From Catellatospora sichuanensis (GTDB lineage: Bacteria; Actinomycetota; Actinomycetes; Mycobacteriales; Micromonosporaceae): DNA of 64,000 nt. Below, piece after piece: positions 34,689 to 43,687 of the stretch (position 1 is its first letter; every line of letters begins with the position of its first letter). The notes beneath the pieces are model-generated. The model made no database searches, was not told the origin of the DNA, and worked only from the letters and a program-made list of their open reading frames with translations. Location of the stretch: the NCBI RefSeq assembly GCF_007483665.1, contig NZ_VIQO01000023.1, forward strand, positions 124,001 to 188,000. The letters run 5' to 3'. A program made the position numbers and the translations under genes.

Positions 34689-34745
34689 GCCCGAAGGAAG
34701 GGCGCCTTCAGATGTCTGTACATGGTGGAAGGGCACCTTCTTACA
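34689..34745. repeat. Dispersed palindromic element, copy 2
   Basis: Shares GCCCGAAGGAAGGGC with copy 1 and contains GGAAGGGCACCTTCTTA, identical to the first arm of copy 1, as its second arm. The arms GAAGGGCGCCTTC and GAAGGGCACCTTC pair with a 3-bp internal mismatch. It lies next to the truncated TetR gene. Confidence 0.7.
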
Positions 34746-34789
34746 CTGTGTGGCGCGGCGCTCTTCTCTGCGCTGGTCACGCGGGGGGT

Positions 34790-35158
34790 TCAGGTCCTCA
34801 TCGCGCGGAGCGGGGCGCGCACGGCCGCGGTAAGGTCAGCCCTGCTCTCGGGGGTGCCGGGCGGCGGGGCCGTCAACGCGCCCGCCCCGGCGAGGCGGTC
34901 GAACAGCAGCCCGTCCACGCAGGCCACGAAGTGGTCACCGGCCCGGTCCGGGTCCGTGGCGCCCGCCGCCGCCAGCATGGCGCGGGCCTGCACGCGCGAA
35001 GCGGCGCCGTGGCCGAGGATGTCGCGGAGCTCCGGATGGTGGGTCGATGGCCCGGCACGCCGACTGGGACGCGCCCCTGATCCCGCACTGAACGACATGA
35101 CCAGGTCGCGATGGGCGGTCAGGTTCGCCGGACACGGGCTTGACGCTGACAGGCGATC
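34790..35158 (-). pseudogene. C-terminal remnant of a TetR-family regulator
   Basis: About 120 codons read as the ligand-binding end of a TetR regulator: HPELRDILGHGAASRVQARA, then LAAAGATDPDRAGDHFVACVDGLLFDRLA and the final AAVRAPLRAM. The N-terminal HTH is missing; upstream in the same frame the sequence becomes low-complexity and runs into the antisense of the HPF1-like gene. ATG 35098 could allow translation of the stub, but it would not bind DNA. Confidence 0.65.
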
Positions 35159-35193
35159 CGTCACGGTCGACCGGACTTGCGAGTCAGCGCAGG

Positions 35194-36192
35194 TCACGCG
35201 AGAGGTGTGGAGGCCCGCGTCAGCACGCCCACCGACCGCAGGCCGCGGTGGGCGTGATGCACGGCGGCGATCCCCGCCAGGGCGTCGCGGCCCAGCGCGC
35301 GGTACGCGCCGGTCAGCAGCCGCAGCGAGTCGGCGCGGAAGGCGGCGGCGTCCATCCAGTGCAACTCCTGGCCCAGCACCAGCGCGTACGCGGGCGCACC
35401 GACCGCAAGTTCCCGCTCCGCCTGCGCGATCCAGTCCCGTACCTCGGGGGCTCCTGCGCGGTAGGCCTGGTAGCGCTCGTTGGAGCGCTCGTACCCGCCG
35501 CGCGGGTCGCCTGCGTCGGCGGGCAGAGCGGGGCAGAGCGCGCCGAGGATCGGCGGCCGGTGCACATCGGCCCAGCGACTGGGCCCGTCGACCGCGCACG
35601 CCTGCCGGTCGGCGTCACCGAACTCCTCGACGAGCTGCCGAAGCGCGTCCCGGCGCCGCTGCGCCGCCGGATCGTCCATCTCCGGATCGAGTGAGGCGTC
35701 CTCGTCCCGCTTGTCGATCTGCCGCAGGATCTCGCCCAGCCCGGACCGTCGGCCACCGGTCCAGGTCTCGGCCGAATCACGGGCGTAGTTGTGGACCACG
35801 AACGAGGGCGGCTCGGCGGGATCGTCGTACCACAGTCCGAAGTGCAGTCCGTCGCTGTCTCCCGACATGATCGTGACAAACTCCGGCGGGTCGCAGCGGA
35901 ACCGGCTCTCCAGCCGCTCGTCCAGGCCGTCACGGCCGGTCAGCGCGAGCCCGTCGGCGTCGAAGTAGCTGGTGATGCCGTCCGGACGGAGGCCGAGGAC
36001 GTCGTCGGCCAGGTCGCGGCCCTCCTTGCCGAGGCTGTCGAAGAACGCCGCGAACACCGCCATGTGCCGCGGTAGGCGCAGGCCGTACACGTCCCGGAAG
36101 CGCGTCCCGACACCGTCGAAACGGTCGTGCATCACGGACAGCGAGGCCTCGCGCCGTGCCCGGTCCGGCAGTGCCGCGGTGTCGTCGTCCAT
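35194..36192 (-). CDS. HPF1-like (DUF2228-type, 'ADP-ribosylation family') protein
   Basis: A 332-residue soluble protein. The N-terminal VYGLRLPRHMAVFAAFFDSL, the central DPPEFVTIMSGDSDGLHFGL followed by WYDDP, and the C-terminal LTGAYRALGRDALAGIAAVHHAHR with VGVL match bacterial proteins annotated as the ADP-ribosylation family, related to histone PARylation factor 1. In eukaryotes HPF1 completes the PARP active site for serine ADP-ribosylation; the bacterial role is unknown. Start ATG 36192 is the first Met after an Arg-rich unlikely extension. Family call from memory of motif pattern. Confidence 0.6.
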   Translation of the reverse strand: MDDDTAALPDRARREASLSVMHDRFDGVGTRFRDVYGLRLPRHMAVFAAFFDSLGKEGRDLADDVLGLRPDGITSYFDADGLALTGRDGLDERLESRFRCDPPEFVTIMSGDSDGLHFGLWYDDPAEPPSFVVHNYARDSAETWTGGRRSGLGEILRQIDKRDEDASLDPEMDDPAAQRRRDALRQLVEEFGDADRQACAVDGPSRWADVHRPPILGALCPALPADAGDPRGGYERSNERYQAYRAGAPEVRDWIAQAERELAVGAPAYALVLGQELHWMDAAAFRADSLRLLTGAYRALGRDALAGIAAVHHAHRGLRSVGVLTRASTPLA

Positions 36193-36310
36193 GCGCCTGC
36201 CTCCGTCGGCGATCTGCTCGACCCGCCACGATGCCACACGCACCGCCTCTGCGCGCACCGCCATCGGACCGCACCACACGCGGCCGATCGGACTCACCGC
36301 GGTCATGGCG

Positions 36311-37258
36311 TCAGCGGGGCTCGTCCAGGATCCGGCGAAGGTGCGGGTCCAGCGTGCGCCGCGCTCCGGCCAGCGCTTCGTCGAGCTGTGCCGGTGTACT
36401 CACGCCGACGATCGGGGTGAGCGCCGGTTGGCCGCCGACGAGCCAGGACAGTACGACCTCATTACGGGACACGCCGAGTTCCCGGGCGACTTCGGCGAGC
36501 GCGGCCAGGCGCCGGGCCGTGCCGGGGTGGTCGTAGACCTCGTGCAGTGGCCGGTCGTCCCGGGTGTAGGCGCCGTTGAGCAGTGCCGTGTACGCCCACA
36601 GCGACATCGATGGTTCGGCGGCGACGTAGTCGAGGACCTCGTCGGTGACCCAGCCGAAGCGGTGGCCCTGGTCGGGCACCGTCGCCCATGGACGCGGGTA
36701 GACATAGGAGTGGCGCAGTTGCAGCGCGGAGTAGCCGGCGGTCGCGCTCACGTCGGCGATGCGGCGGGCGCGCTCGACGCGCCATACCGGATGGTTCGAC
36801 GCGCCCAGCCGTCCGACGAGGCCGTCGTCGACCAGTCGGCCCAGGGCCGCCACGGTCTCGGCGAGCGGCACGGACCGGTCTTCCATGTGTGCCCAGTAGA
36901 CGTCGACGTGCTCGGTGCCCAGCCGCTTGAGGCTGCCTCGCACGGCTCCGCCGATCGCGGCCGCGGACAGGCCCTGCCTGTTCGCGGGCCAGTCCCCGGG
37001 GGTCGTCGGCTCCGCGCCGACCTTGGTGCTCAGCGTGACCCGGTCACGTGTCCCGGGCCGGGCGGCCAGCCAGCGCCCGATCACCGCTTCGCTCTGACCG
37101 CCGTACCCGCTCGGGTCGGCCCAGAACGAGTAGCAGTCGGCCGTGTCGATGATCGTGCCACCGCCGTCGACGAAACCGTCAAGCAGTGCGAACGATGCCT
37201 TGTCGTCCAGTCGGGTGCCGAAGTGCATGGTGCCCAACGCGAGGTTCAGCTCGGTCAT
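36311..37258 (-). CDS. Aldo/keto reductase
   Basis: A 315-residue AKR TIM barrel: LALGTMHFGTRLD at the start, IDTADCYSFW (Asp and Tyr of the catalytic tetrad), STKVG (Lys), DVYWAHMED (His position) and a C-terminal VSRNEVVLSWLVGGQPALTPIVGVSTPAQLDEAL for NADPH binding. It reduces a carbonyl of unknown nature in the cytoplasm. It is monocistronic. The start has no strong ribosome site but fits the family. Confidence 0.88.
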   Translation of the reverse strand: MTELNLALGTMHFGTRLDDKASFALLDGFVDGGGTIIDTADCYSFWADPSGYGGQSEAVIGRWLAARPGTRDRVTLSTKVGAEPTTPGDWPANRQGLSAAAIGGAVRGSLKRLGTEHVDVYWAHMEDRSVPLAETVAALGRLVDDGLVGRLGASNHPVWRVERARRIADVSATAGYSALQLRHSYVYPRPWATVPDQGHRFGWVTDEVLDYVAAEPSMSLWAYTALLNGAYTRDDRPLHEVYDHPGTARRLAALAEVARELGVSRNEVVLSWLVGGQPALTPIVGVSTPAQLDEALAGARRTLDPHLRRILDEPR

Positions 37259-37305
37259 GGCGCCGATGGTGGCACCTGGAGCGCACTCCAGGTCAACTCC
37301 GAACT

Positions 37306-37449
37306 CTCGAGTGCGGCTGGGGCAAGGACGGCGACCTCGACCGTCCGGAGTGCACGCGCAAGCACTGTCGAACCAATCGGTATCGCCTGTGCGCCTGCGG
37401 ATACGACTGCCTCGGGGCCCGCCCTGCGGGAAGGACGGTGCTTTGGTGA
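37306..37449 (+). other. Cys-rich reading frame without start codon
   Basis: In the 298-bp gap before the sigma factor, one frame encodes a 47-residue stretch with seven Cys and one His in zinc-finger-like spacing (ECGWGKDG, PECTRKHC, LCACGYDC) ending in TGA at 37449. No ATG or GTG with a ribosome site lies in frame near it. It may be the remnant of a zinc-ribbon protein or chance. Confidence 0.25.
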
Positions 37450-37556
37450 TCGACGAACGGCGAGGTCTCCGGTGAAGCCCGCGAAATTTGTGTCTCGCAC
37501 GACATAGTGACGCCTCGCCGGTCGCGTGTAGATGGGTGACACGAGGGAGGAACCTG

Positions 37557-38072
37557 ATGGACGAACTCGCCGAGCGGGAGTTCCGGGAGTACGTGGCGTT
37601 GCGGCAAGGGACGCTGTATCGCGTCGCCTACCTGCTCACCGGGCATCACCAGGACGCCGAGGACCTGCTTCAGGTCGCGCTGACGAAGCTGGCGTTGCAC
37701 TGGCCCAGAGTGCATCGATCGGGATCACCGGACGGGTACCTCCGCAAGATCCTGTATCGCCAGCACATCAGCATCTGGCGGGTCAGCCGAAACCGTCGCG
37801 AACAGACGATGGAACTAATGCCCGAGGTGAGAGCGGTCGAGGATCCGGCCGGCGAGACAGTCCTCAAACTGGCGTTGTCACGGGTTCTGGGCGAGCTGAC
37901 CCGCAAGCAGCGGGCAGTGGTGGTGCTGCGTTATTACGAGGACCTGCCCGAGGCCGAGGTGGCTGCGCTGATGGGCACCTCGGTCGGGACCGTTCGCAGT
38001 CAGGTTCATCGCACTTTGACCCGCCTTCGTGTGCTGTATCCGGAACTGAGATCCATCGAGGAGCTGGTATGA
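37557..38072 (+). CDS. SigE-family ECF sigma factor
   Basis: A 171-residue ECF sigma factor. Region 2 contains EFREYVALRQGTLYRVAYLL and GHHQDAEDLLQVALTKLALHW; region 4 has LTRKQRAVVVLRYYEDLPEA and GTSVGTVRSQVHRTLTRLR as the -35-binding HTH. The SigE family of actinomycetes is usually paired with a membrane partner encoded downstream, as here. GGGAGG precedes ATG 37557; the stop overlaps the next start by 4 nt. Confidence 0.9.
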   Translation: MDELAEREFREYVALRQGTLYRVAYLLTGHHQDAEDLLQVALTKLALHWPRVHRSGSPDGYLRKILYRQHISIWRVSRNRREQTMELMPEVRAVEDPAGETVLKLALSRVLGELTRKQRAVVVLRYYEDLPEAEVAALMGTSVGTVRSQVHRTLTRLRVLYPELRSIEELV

Positions 38073-38902
38073 ATTCGCCACACGAGCCTGATCTGAAAGC
38101 AGCCATGCAGCGGCTGTCGGACGTTGCCGGGCCTGCGGACCTTGCCGATGCCGCACTCCGGGGCGCCAAGCGCATGCGGCGCGTGCGTGGCGCCCTGACG
38201 ACACTGGCCGCGGTGGCCGCCGTGGGCGGCATGTCCCTTCCGTTCACGATCCAGGAGAAGCCGCCGGCCGTTTCGCCCGGATTTGCCGCACCGTCCAAAC
38301 CTGCCGCACCGCCCTCGAGTCTGGGTGGCTGTCAGGCCGCGCCCATGGTCAACCCCACGACCAAGGAGGTCGCGAACGAGCATTGGCCCAAGTATGTGGC
38401 GACGGTCCTGAGCTTGCTGCCCGACCGCAGTGACTACGTCGTACAGAACACCCATGACCTCTGCAATTGGGGCGAGCCGGGAACCTCGAACGCATACACC
38501 GTGATCAACCTAGGTCACGGTCGCGAACACGGCCATCTGACCGTGAACCTGTATGTGTACGAGAACCAATGGGTGCCCAACTCCTGCGCCGACCTGAACG
38601 CCACGGCTCCTAAGTCGGGCATGAGGGTCCTGTTCTGCCAAGAGGGCGTGAATGCCCAGCCCATGCTCTACGGAACCGCATACTCCGACACCACGGTCAC
38701 CGTCGGAGCCGTCTATGCGGATCACCGGGCAGTGGTCATGGAACGCAATGACAAAGAGGCAGTCGCGGTGATCAGTGTCGACGATCTGAAGGTCGTAGTC
38801 GCCGACCAGGATCTGCTGAACCTCATCCCGACAGCGGATGGTCCGCTGCCGACTTCGTCGGCCAAGCCGGGAGTCGAGGCGTCCACACCCCCGAAGCGGT
38901 GA
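38069..38902 (+). CDS. Membrane protein coupled to the sigma factor (putative anti-sigma/sensor)
   Basis: A 277-residue single-pass protein: about 45 cytoplasmic residues (LKAAMQRLSDVAGPADLADA, then Arg-rich), one membrane helix at about 42-60 and an extracytoplasmic domain with four Cys (in SLGGCQAAP, HDLCNW, NSCADLN and LFCQEG) that could form two disulfides. The ATGA overlap with the sigma gene suggests it controls that sigma factor, though the usual zinc-type HxxxCxxC anti-sigma motif is absent. Confidence 0.7.
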   Translation: MNSPHEPDLKAAMQRLSDVAGPADLADAALRGAKRMRRVRGALTTLAAVAAVGGMSLPFTIQEKPPAVSPGFAAPSKPAAPPSSLGGCQAAPMVNPTTKEVANEHWPKYVATVLSLLPDRSDYVVQNTHDLCNWGEPGTSNAYTVINLGHGREHGHLTVNLYVYENQWVPNSCADLNATAPKSGMRVLFCQEGVNAQPMLYGTAYSDTTVTVGAVYADHRAVVMERNDKEAVAVISVDDLKVVVADQDLLNLIPTADGPLPTSSAKPGVEASTPPKR

Positions 38903-38993
38903 CTGAGCGGGCGATCACCGCGGAGAGCCTTGCGCGTGATCGCCCACGGTCTCCCCTCGAGGTGCTGAATTTGAGCGCCTCGTGGCGGGCCGT

Positions 38994-40919
38994 TCAACTG
39001 ACGCGCAGGCGGCCCAGATACCGGCATGGGATGGCCGTCGTTCCGGGCGGGCCGGCCATGTACGTCGCCACGTCGATCCGATCCAGCTTCCGCAGTCCTG
39101 AACTGTTCGACCCGGCCGGCACCGCGAACATGCGTGACGTCTCCAACACGAGCGGCTTGGCGAAGTCCCGGTCATCGGGCCGGGTCGGCAGGCCGGCGCG
39201 GTAGATGCCGTGCACCGCCGTCGCGAGCGTGAAGCCGGCACCGGTGAGCAGGCCCCGTCGCAGCTGCGCGACGTCGCCCAACGCATCGTTGAGCTGCCGG
39301 ACCCGCGACGGCTCGACGGGCACGGTGAGCAGCCGCTTGAGGATGTCGGCCCGGGTCGGCTGCCCGCTGCGCGCGCCCGCGCCGGCCGCGTTCGCCCCGC
39401 CGGTCTTCTTCGACAGGAGGCGTTCGGGCATCGCGAACATCCCGTTCTGCTCCTCAGGATGCGTGCCCCCGCGCGGCTGGCGGACGAACGTGTTCCGGAT
39501 GAGTTCGGGCGCGGCGTAGCCGACGAGCGCGGCGTTCGCGACCAGGACGACGTTCGTGGCGGAGACCTTCTGCGACGGGTCGGCGCCGACCAGCCTGCGC
39601 AGCACGTCGACGATGGCCGCTTGCGTGGGGAACAGGTCCCGGTGCTGGTCGAACAGCCAACCAACCTTCTCGATGCGGTCCGGTAGCGCCTTCCACGCCG
39701 CCCGGCCCGCCGCATACGCGGAGTACGTCTTCCACTGCTGGTAGCCCTGCACCTTCAGCAGCTCCGCGGCCTGCGCCGCGAAGCGCCGGTCGAGCACCAC
39801 GTTCTGGAAGTACGCCTCGTCGCAGCAGACCAGGTACTCCTCGCCGGGTACGCCCTGGCCGCGGCTGATCATGGCGTCCTCGAAGGAGCCGGACAGCTCC
39901 AACAGTTCCGGCAAGCCGTCCGGGACGTCCACCCGGACGTGCGGGATCGACGACTCCGGCATGCGGTCCAGGAACGCCTCGGCGGCCGCCCTTGCCGCCC
40001 GCGCGGTCTCCGCCGCGTACTCGGCCGCCGCCTTCGCGGCCCTGGCCGCTTCCGCCGCGGCCTCCCCCGCCGCTCTCGCTGCCGCGGCCGCCTCCGACGC
40101 GGCCTCCGCCACGGTCATGGCGGTGCCGACAGCGGCGCTGCCGGCCGCCGCTGCGGTGCCCACGGCCGCCACGGCCACGCCGAGCCCCAGTTCGAGCGCC
40201 TCCTCGGCGGCGCAGCCCATGAGCGCCATCATCAGGCCTTCGGCCAACTTCTCCGCCATCTGCCGGGTGAGCTTCTTCGCCGAGTACGACTCGAACGTGA
40301 ACTTGAACCGGTACAGCAGGATGCCGGGCTTCTCCCGCGACACCTCCAGCTCGACCTTGGCGGTCTTGAGACCGTTCCTGGCCATGCCGATGCGCAGGAC
40401 CGCATCGAAGGCCCGGCTCCAGCGCAGTTTGAGAATCTTGGGGTTCCGGTCGGGGTACACGGTCCCCGGCTTGAACGGCATCCTGTAGCGGGAATAGGTC
40501 TTGCCGCAGTCGGCCACCTTCTCGTCGCCGGCGATGCGGCCGGTGTCACTGCAGGGCTTGATGTCGTAGAACTCGAACCTGTCGCGCTTGTCCACCCCGT
40601 TGACGACCGCGGGCGGCACCCGCGCACCCTTGAAAGTCAGAACGTCGGGCCAGCGCAGCTTCCCCTTGACCCTGGCGTCGGCCTGCAACCGGCTCTCGCT
40701 GACGCCGAGCCATTCGACCAGGATCTCGATGTAGCTTCGCCGGCTGAGCTCGTCGGACCAGTCGCTGCGGTAGCCGCGCTTCGGATGGAACTCCAGCGCG
40801 CCGCCGGTGACTTCGAGGTAGTCCTCGATGATGGGCCACTCGACCTCGAAGCCGAGCAGCATCGCGCCGTAGCGCTCCACCAGCTCGCCCGGGGTGTGGA
40901 GGAATTCGAACTCGGCCAT
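38994..40919 (-). CDS. Large uncharacterised protein with Ala-rich helical segment
   Basis: A 641-residue protein without signal peptide. Residues 1-230 are mixed alpha/beta (DYLEVTGGALEFHPKRGYRS and YSRYRMPFKPGTVYPDRN). Residues about 230-320 form an extreme Ala-rich stretch: a hydrophobic part (LELGLGVAVAAVGTAAAAGS) followed by Ala/Glu/Arg heptads likely to be a long coiled coil or membrane-active helix. Residues 330-641 are helical with EYLVCCDEAYFQNVVLDRRF. The ATG is 15 bp after the stop of the 839-residue gene, so the two form an operon. I do not recognise the family; a toxin-like or injection-apparatus role is speculation. Confidence 0.6.
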   Translation of the reverse strand: MAEFEFLHTPGELVERYGAMLLGFEVEWPIIEDYLEVTGGALEFHPKRGYRSDWSDELSRRSYIEILVEWLGVSESRLQADARVKGKLRWPDVLTFKGARVPPAVVNGVDKRDRFEFYDIKPCSDTGRIAGDEKVADCGKTYSRYRMPFKPGTVYPDRNPKILKLRWSRAFDAVLRIGMARNGLKTAKVELEVSREKPGILLYRFKFTFESYSAKKLTRQMAEKLAEGLMMALMGCAAEEALELGLGVAVAAVGTAAAAGSAAVGTAMTVAEAASEAAAAARAAGEAAAEAARAAKAAAEYAAETARAARAAAEAFLDRMPESSIPHVRVDVPDGLPELLELSGSFEDAMISRGQGVPGEEYLVCCDEAYFQNVVLDRRFAAQAAELLKVQGYQQWKTYSAYAAGRAAWKALPDRIEKVGWLFDQHRDLFPTQAAIVDVLRRLVGADPSQKVSATNVVLVANAALVGYAAPELIRNTFVRQPRGGTHPEEQNGMFAMPERLLSKKTGGANAAGAGARSGQPTRADILKRLLTVPVEPSRVRQLNDALGDVAQLRRGLLTGAGFTLATAVHGIYRAGLPTRPDDRDFAKPLVLETSRMFAVPAGSNSSGLRKLDRIDVATYMAGPPGTTAIPCRYLGRLRVS

Positions 40920-40934
40920 CTTTCGCGTGCGCCG

Positions 40935-43454
40935 TCAGGCAGCCGCTGGCTTGACGTCGATGCTGATGTCCAGCCCGCTCGTCGGCGAGTAGTCGAACCA
41001 GCTGGCCACGAGCGAGGCACCTGCCCCCGCGGAGATGTCCGCGTCCAGGCCCGTGCCGCCCTCCGCGCCGTCGGCACCGAACGAGATGAGGTCGTAGTCG
41101 TTGCCGGAACCCGGCAGCCGGTACACCAGCTCGCGGCCCCAGGCATCGGTGAACGGCCCGGGAATCGGCAGCTCCGACAGCTGTGCCGGGTGCCGGCCGT
41201 TCGCCTCGTGATACACCTCGATGGCGCGCACCACCCGCTGCATCGTCTCCCATGTCGCCCGCTGCTGCGGGTACAGCAGCGGGCGCGCGTGCAGTTCGGG
41301 ATTCGCCGGCGGGATGCCGGTGTAGTTGGTGCGCCCGAAAGCCGCGACCTCCTCGCCGAGGGACAGGTACGGCGAGTTGCCCGTGCCCCCGAACACGCCG
41401 GTGTCGAGCAGCTGGATCAGGTCGTGCTCGAAACCCGGCCGCACCGGAATCACCACGCGGACGTATCCGGCCCGCAGGAAGTCGCGGTGCGCCGGATCGG
41501 GGTGGTCGAACAGCATCTTCTCGCGGCCGAGGTCGTCGGAGCCCCAGAAGTACGGGTACAGGAAGTAGAGCAGGTTCTCCCACTCGACGGCATGGTGCAG
41601 GAACTTCACGAGGTCACCGAAGCCGGACGCGGTCAGCCACTCGGACTGGCTCAGGCGGCGCGTCGCCGCGCCACCCGCGACGCCGAACAGCCCGTCGTCG
41701 GACAGGTCGTCCGTCTCGAACCGCAGCAGCCGCTGCACCACCTCGCCGACGTCGTCGGGTGCCGCGTCGAAATCGGCGCCGAGCAGCCACAGCAGCGTGC
41801 ACCGCACCAGTTCCTCGCGCTCCAGCCGGCGAAGCGACAGCGTGTCGGAGCCGGCGAGCCTGCGCCACAGCCGGTCCCGCTCCTCCTGTAGGCGTGCCGC
41901 GTTCTCCCGGTGCGCCACGGCCTGCGCCTCCCGCAGCGCGGTCCAGCACTTGTGCTGCCACGCCTCGAAATGCTCCGGCGTGAGCTTCACGGTGTAGCGG
42001 AAGCTGGCTTTGATCTCGGTGCCCGCCCCGGCGATCAGCTGGACGGTGCGGCGGTCGTCGCCGCCGAACGTGTCCAGGCTGATCTCGTACACACCGTCGC
42101 CCGAACCGCTGCCGGCGTTCGGGAGCTTCCTGCGCTTGGCGCGCCAGTTCTCGTCGGAGATGTTCAGCAGCGGCTCGGTGTTGAAACCGCCCCAGTAGCT
42201 GAGGATGCAGGTGACCGTCGGCTGGACCCGGTAACCCGGCGGTGGCACGAACTCGATGATCGCGCCCTTGCCCGCTTCGAGGTCCACCTTGACGGTCTTC
42301 GGCTCCTCCGGTCTCGGCGGAGGGTCGAGCGTTATCTGGTGGGTGCGTTCGAGGTTGCGCCAGGTCCCGTCGGTGATCTCGTACGGTGCGAGCTTGAAGG
42401 CGAACGGTTCGGCGAGCTGGCGGTCCAGCTCGGCCAGCCGGCGGTACTGCGCCCACAGCCGCGCGCCCGGATTGGGCACCGCGAGGTCGAACGTCAACCG
42501 CATCCCGTACCGGAACAGGTCGGTGCGCCACTTGCGCATCATGCGGAAGTAGTCGACCCGGATCGCGCGGTCCTCGTACGGGTTGGTCAGCGTCCGCAGC
42601 GAAATGTCCTCGACACCCTGCCGGGTCGCGAGCTTCACCGAGACCTTGTGCTCCTGCCGCGCCCGCGCCGACGCCTTCTCGGTGATCTCCCGGGACCGCT
42701 GTGCGCTCTGTTTGACGGACTCGCGGGTCTCCGTCGCGTTCTTCAACCCCACGGCGACGGTCAACGACACGCCCGCGCCCGAACCCGTGTACGAAGCACC
42801 GAAGTCGAACGCGCTCGAATGCCGCCGCTCGTTCTCCGCCGACATGGACGCGTCGGTCTTCTCGGCGACGCCGCGCTCGCTGTAGGTCTCGAAGTAGTCC
42901 GAGACGATGTTCTCGTACTCCTGGCTGGAGGTCGACCACTCCTTGTGGGAGATGGTCACCGTCTCCATCGGCGTCATCGGCACGGTGAAGACCAGCTCAC
43001 CCTGTTCGGTGCCGGCCGGGTACATCTCCAGGCGTTCCAGATGCAGCGTACCGACCGGCGACGCCCCCACCCGGCGCGCGAACACCCGCGCCACCAAGGA
43101 GGTGAACCCGCCGCCGCGCCGCTCGACCAGCTGGTCGGCGAAGCGTTCGATCGCCGCGGCCGGCACCGTCGCCGCCTCGCGGGCGATGCCGGACCGGCGG
43201 CCCGCATCGTCCAGGCCGCGCAGGAGGCGGGCCAGCGACGCCATCCCCTCTCGCACGGACTCCTCGCCGTGCGACCCGGCCATGCCCTCCAGCCACGCGA
43301 CGTCCTCGGGCGAGGCCTTGAGCTGGCGCACGAAGCTCAGCTTGTCCAGGGCGCGGCCAGGTACGCGGGCGGCGTGACTCCGCTCCTCCTCGGTCAGCTC
43401 GACGGTGACGTAGCTTGCGGTGAGAAGCACCCGTTTGCTGTTGACCAGATCCAT
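40935..43454 (-). CDS. Large uncharacterised protein ending in a GspG-like domain
   Basis: An 839-residue protein without signal peptide. Residues 140-330: TISHKEWSTSSQEYENIVSD, a Ser/Thr-alternating beta stretch (FDFGASYTGSGAGVSLTVAV) and the block NPYEDRAIRVDYFRMMRKWR then RYGMRLTFDLAVPNPG. Residues 440-530 look beta-rich and 530-700 helical. At the C-terminus (about 745-815) HEANGRHPAQLSEL, FTDAWGRELVYR and DLISFGADGAEGGTGLDADI closely follow the C-terminal beta-sheet and calcium loop of the type II secretion pseudopilin GspG. It is the first gene of a two-gene unit and divergent from a membrane-protein gene. Confidence 0.65.
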   Translation of the reverse strand: MDLVNSKRVLLTASYVTVELTEEERSHAARVPGRALDKLSFVRQLKASPEDVAWLEGMAGSHGEESVREGMASLARLLRGLDDAGRRSGIAREAATVPAAAIERFADQLVERRGGGFTSLVARVFARRVGASPVGTLHLERLEMYPAGTEQGELVFTVPMTPMETVTISHKEWSTSSQEYENIVSDYFETYSERGVAEKTDASMSAENERRHSSAFDFGASYTGSGAGVSLTVAVGLKNATETRESVKQSAQRSREITEKASARARQEHKVSVKLATRQGVEDISLRTLTNPYEDRAIRVDYFRMMRKWRTDLFRYGMRLTFDLAVPNPGARLWAQYRRLAELDRQLAEPFAFKLAPYEITDGTWRNLERTHQITLDPPPRPEEPKTVKVDLEAGKGAIIEFVPPPGYRVQPTVTCILSYWGGFNTEPLLNISDENWRAKRRKLPNAGSGSGDGVYEISLDTFGGDDRRTVQLIAGAGTEIKASFRYTVKLTPEHFEAWQHKCWTALREAQAVAHRENAARLQEERDRLWRRLAGSDTLSLRRLEREELVRCTLLWLLGADFDAAPDDVGEVVQRLLRFETDDLSDDGLFGVAGGAATRRLSQSEWLTASGFGDLVKFLHHAVEWENLLYFLYPYFWGSDDLGREKMLFDHPDPAHRDFLRAGYVRVVIPVRPGFEHDLIQLLDTGVFGGTGNSPYLSLGEEVAAFGRTNYTGIPPANPELHARPLLYPQQRATWETMQRVVRAIEVYHEANGRHPAQLSELPIPGPFTDAWGRELVYRLPGSGNDYDLISFGADGAEGGTGLDADISAGAGASLVASWFDYSPTSGLDISIDVKPAAA

Positions 43455-43687
43455 GCCCCACTCCCGCCGTCAGGTGTACGCACATGGTGTGCGGTCGACG
43501 GCCGATCCGCGCGCGATCCATCGCCTGTGCGACAGATGCTCCACCCGGCGGAGGGATGGCGCCCGGCTTGTCGTCCAACCTCCTCGGCCGATCAGCCTGC
43601 CGATCGGCCGGGACCACGAATGTGCTTGCCCGGCGTCGTTCGGATGGTTAGCGTCCACTGCCACGCCTCCACGCGAAAGGCACTCGC

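Noticed and set aside
34790-35599. Full 269-codon gene on the minus strand
   Set aside because: Only the last 120 codons resemble TetR; the rest is the shadow of the HPF1-like gene.
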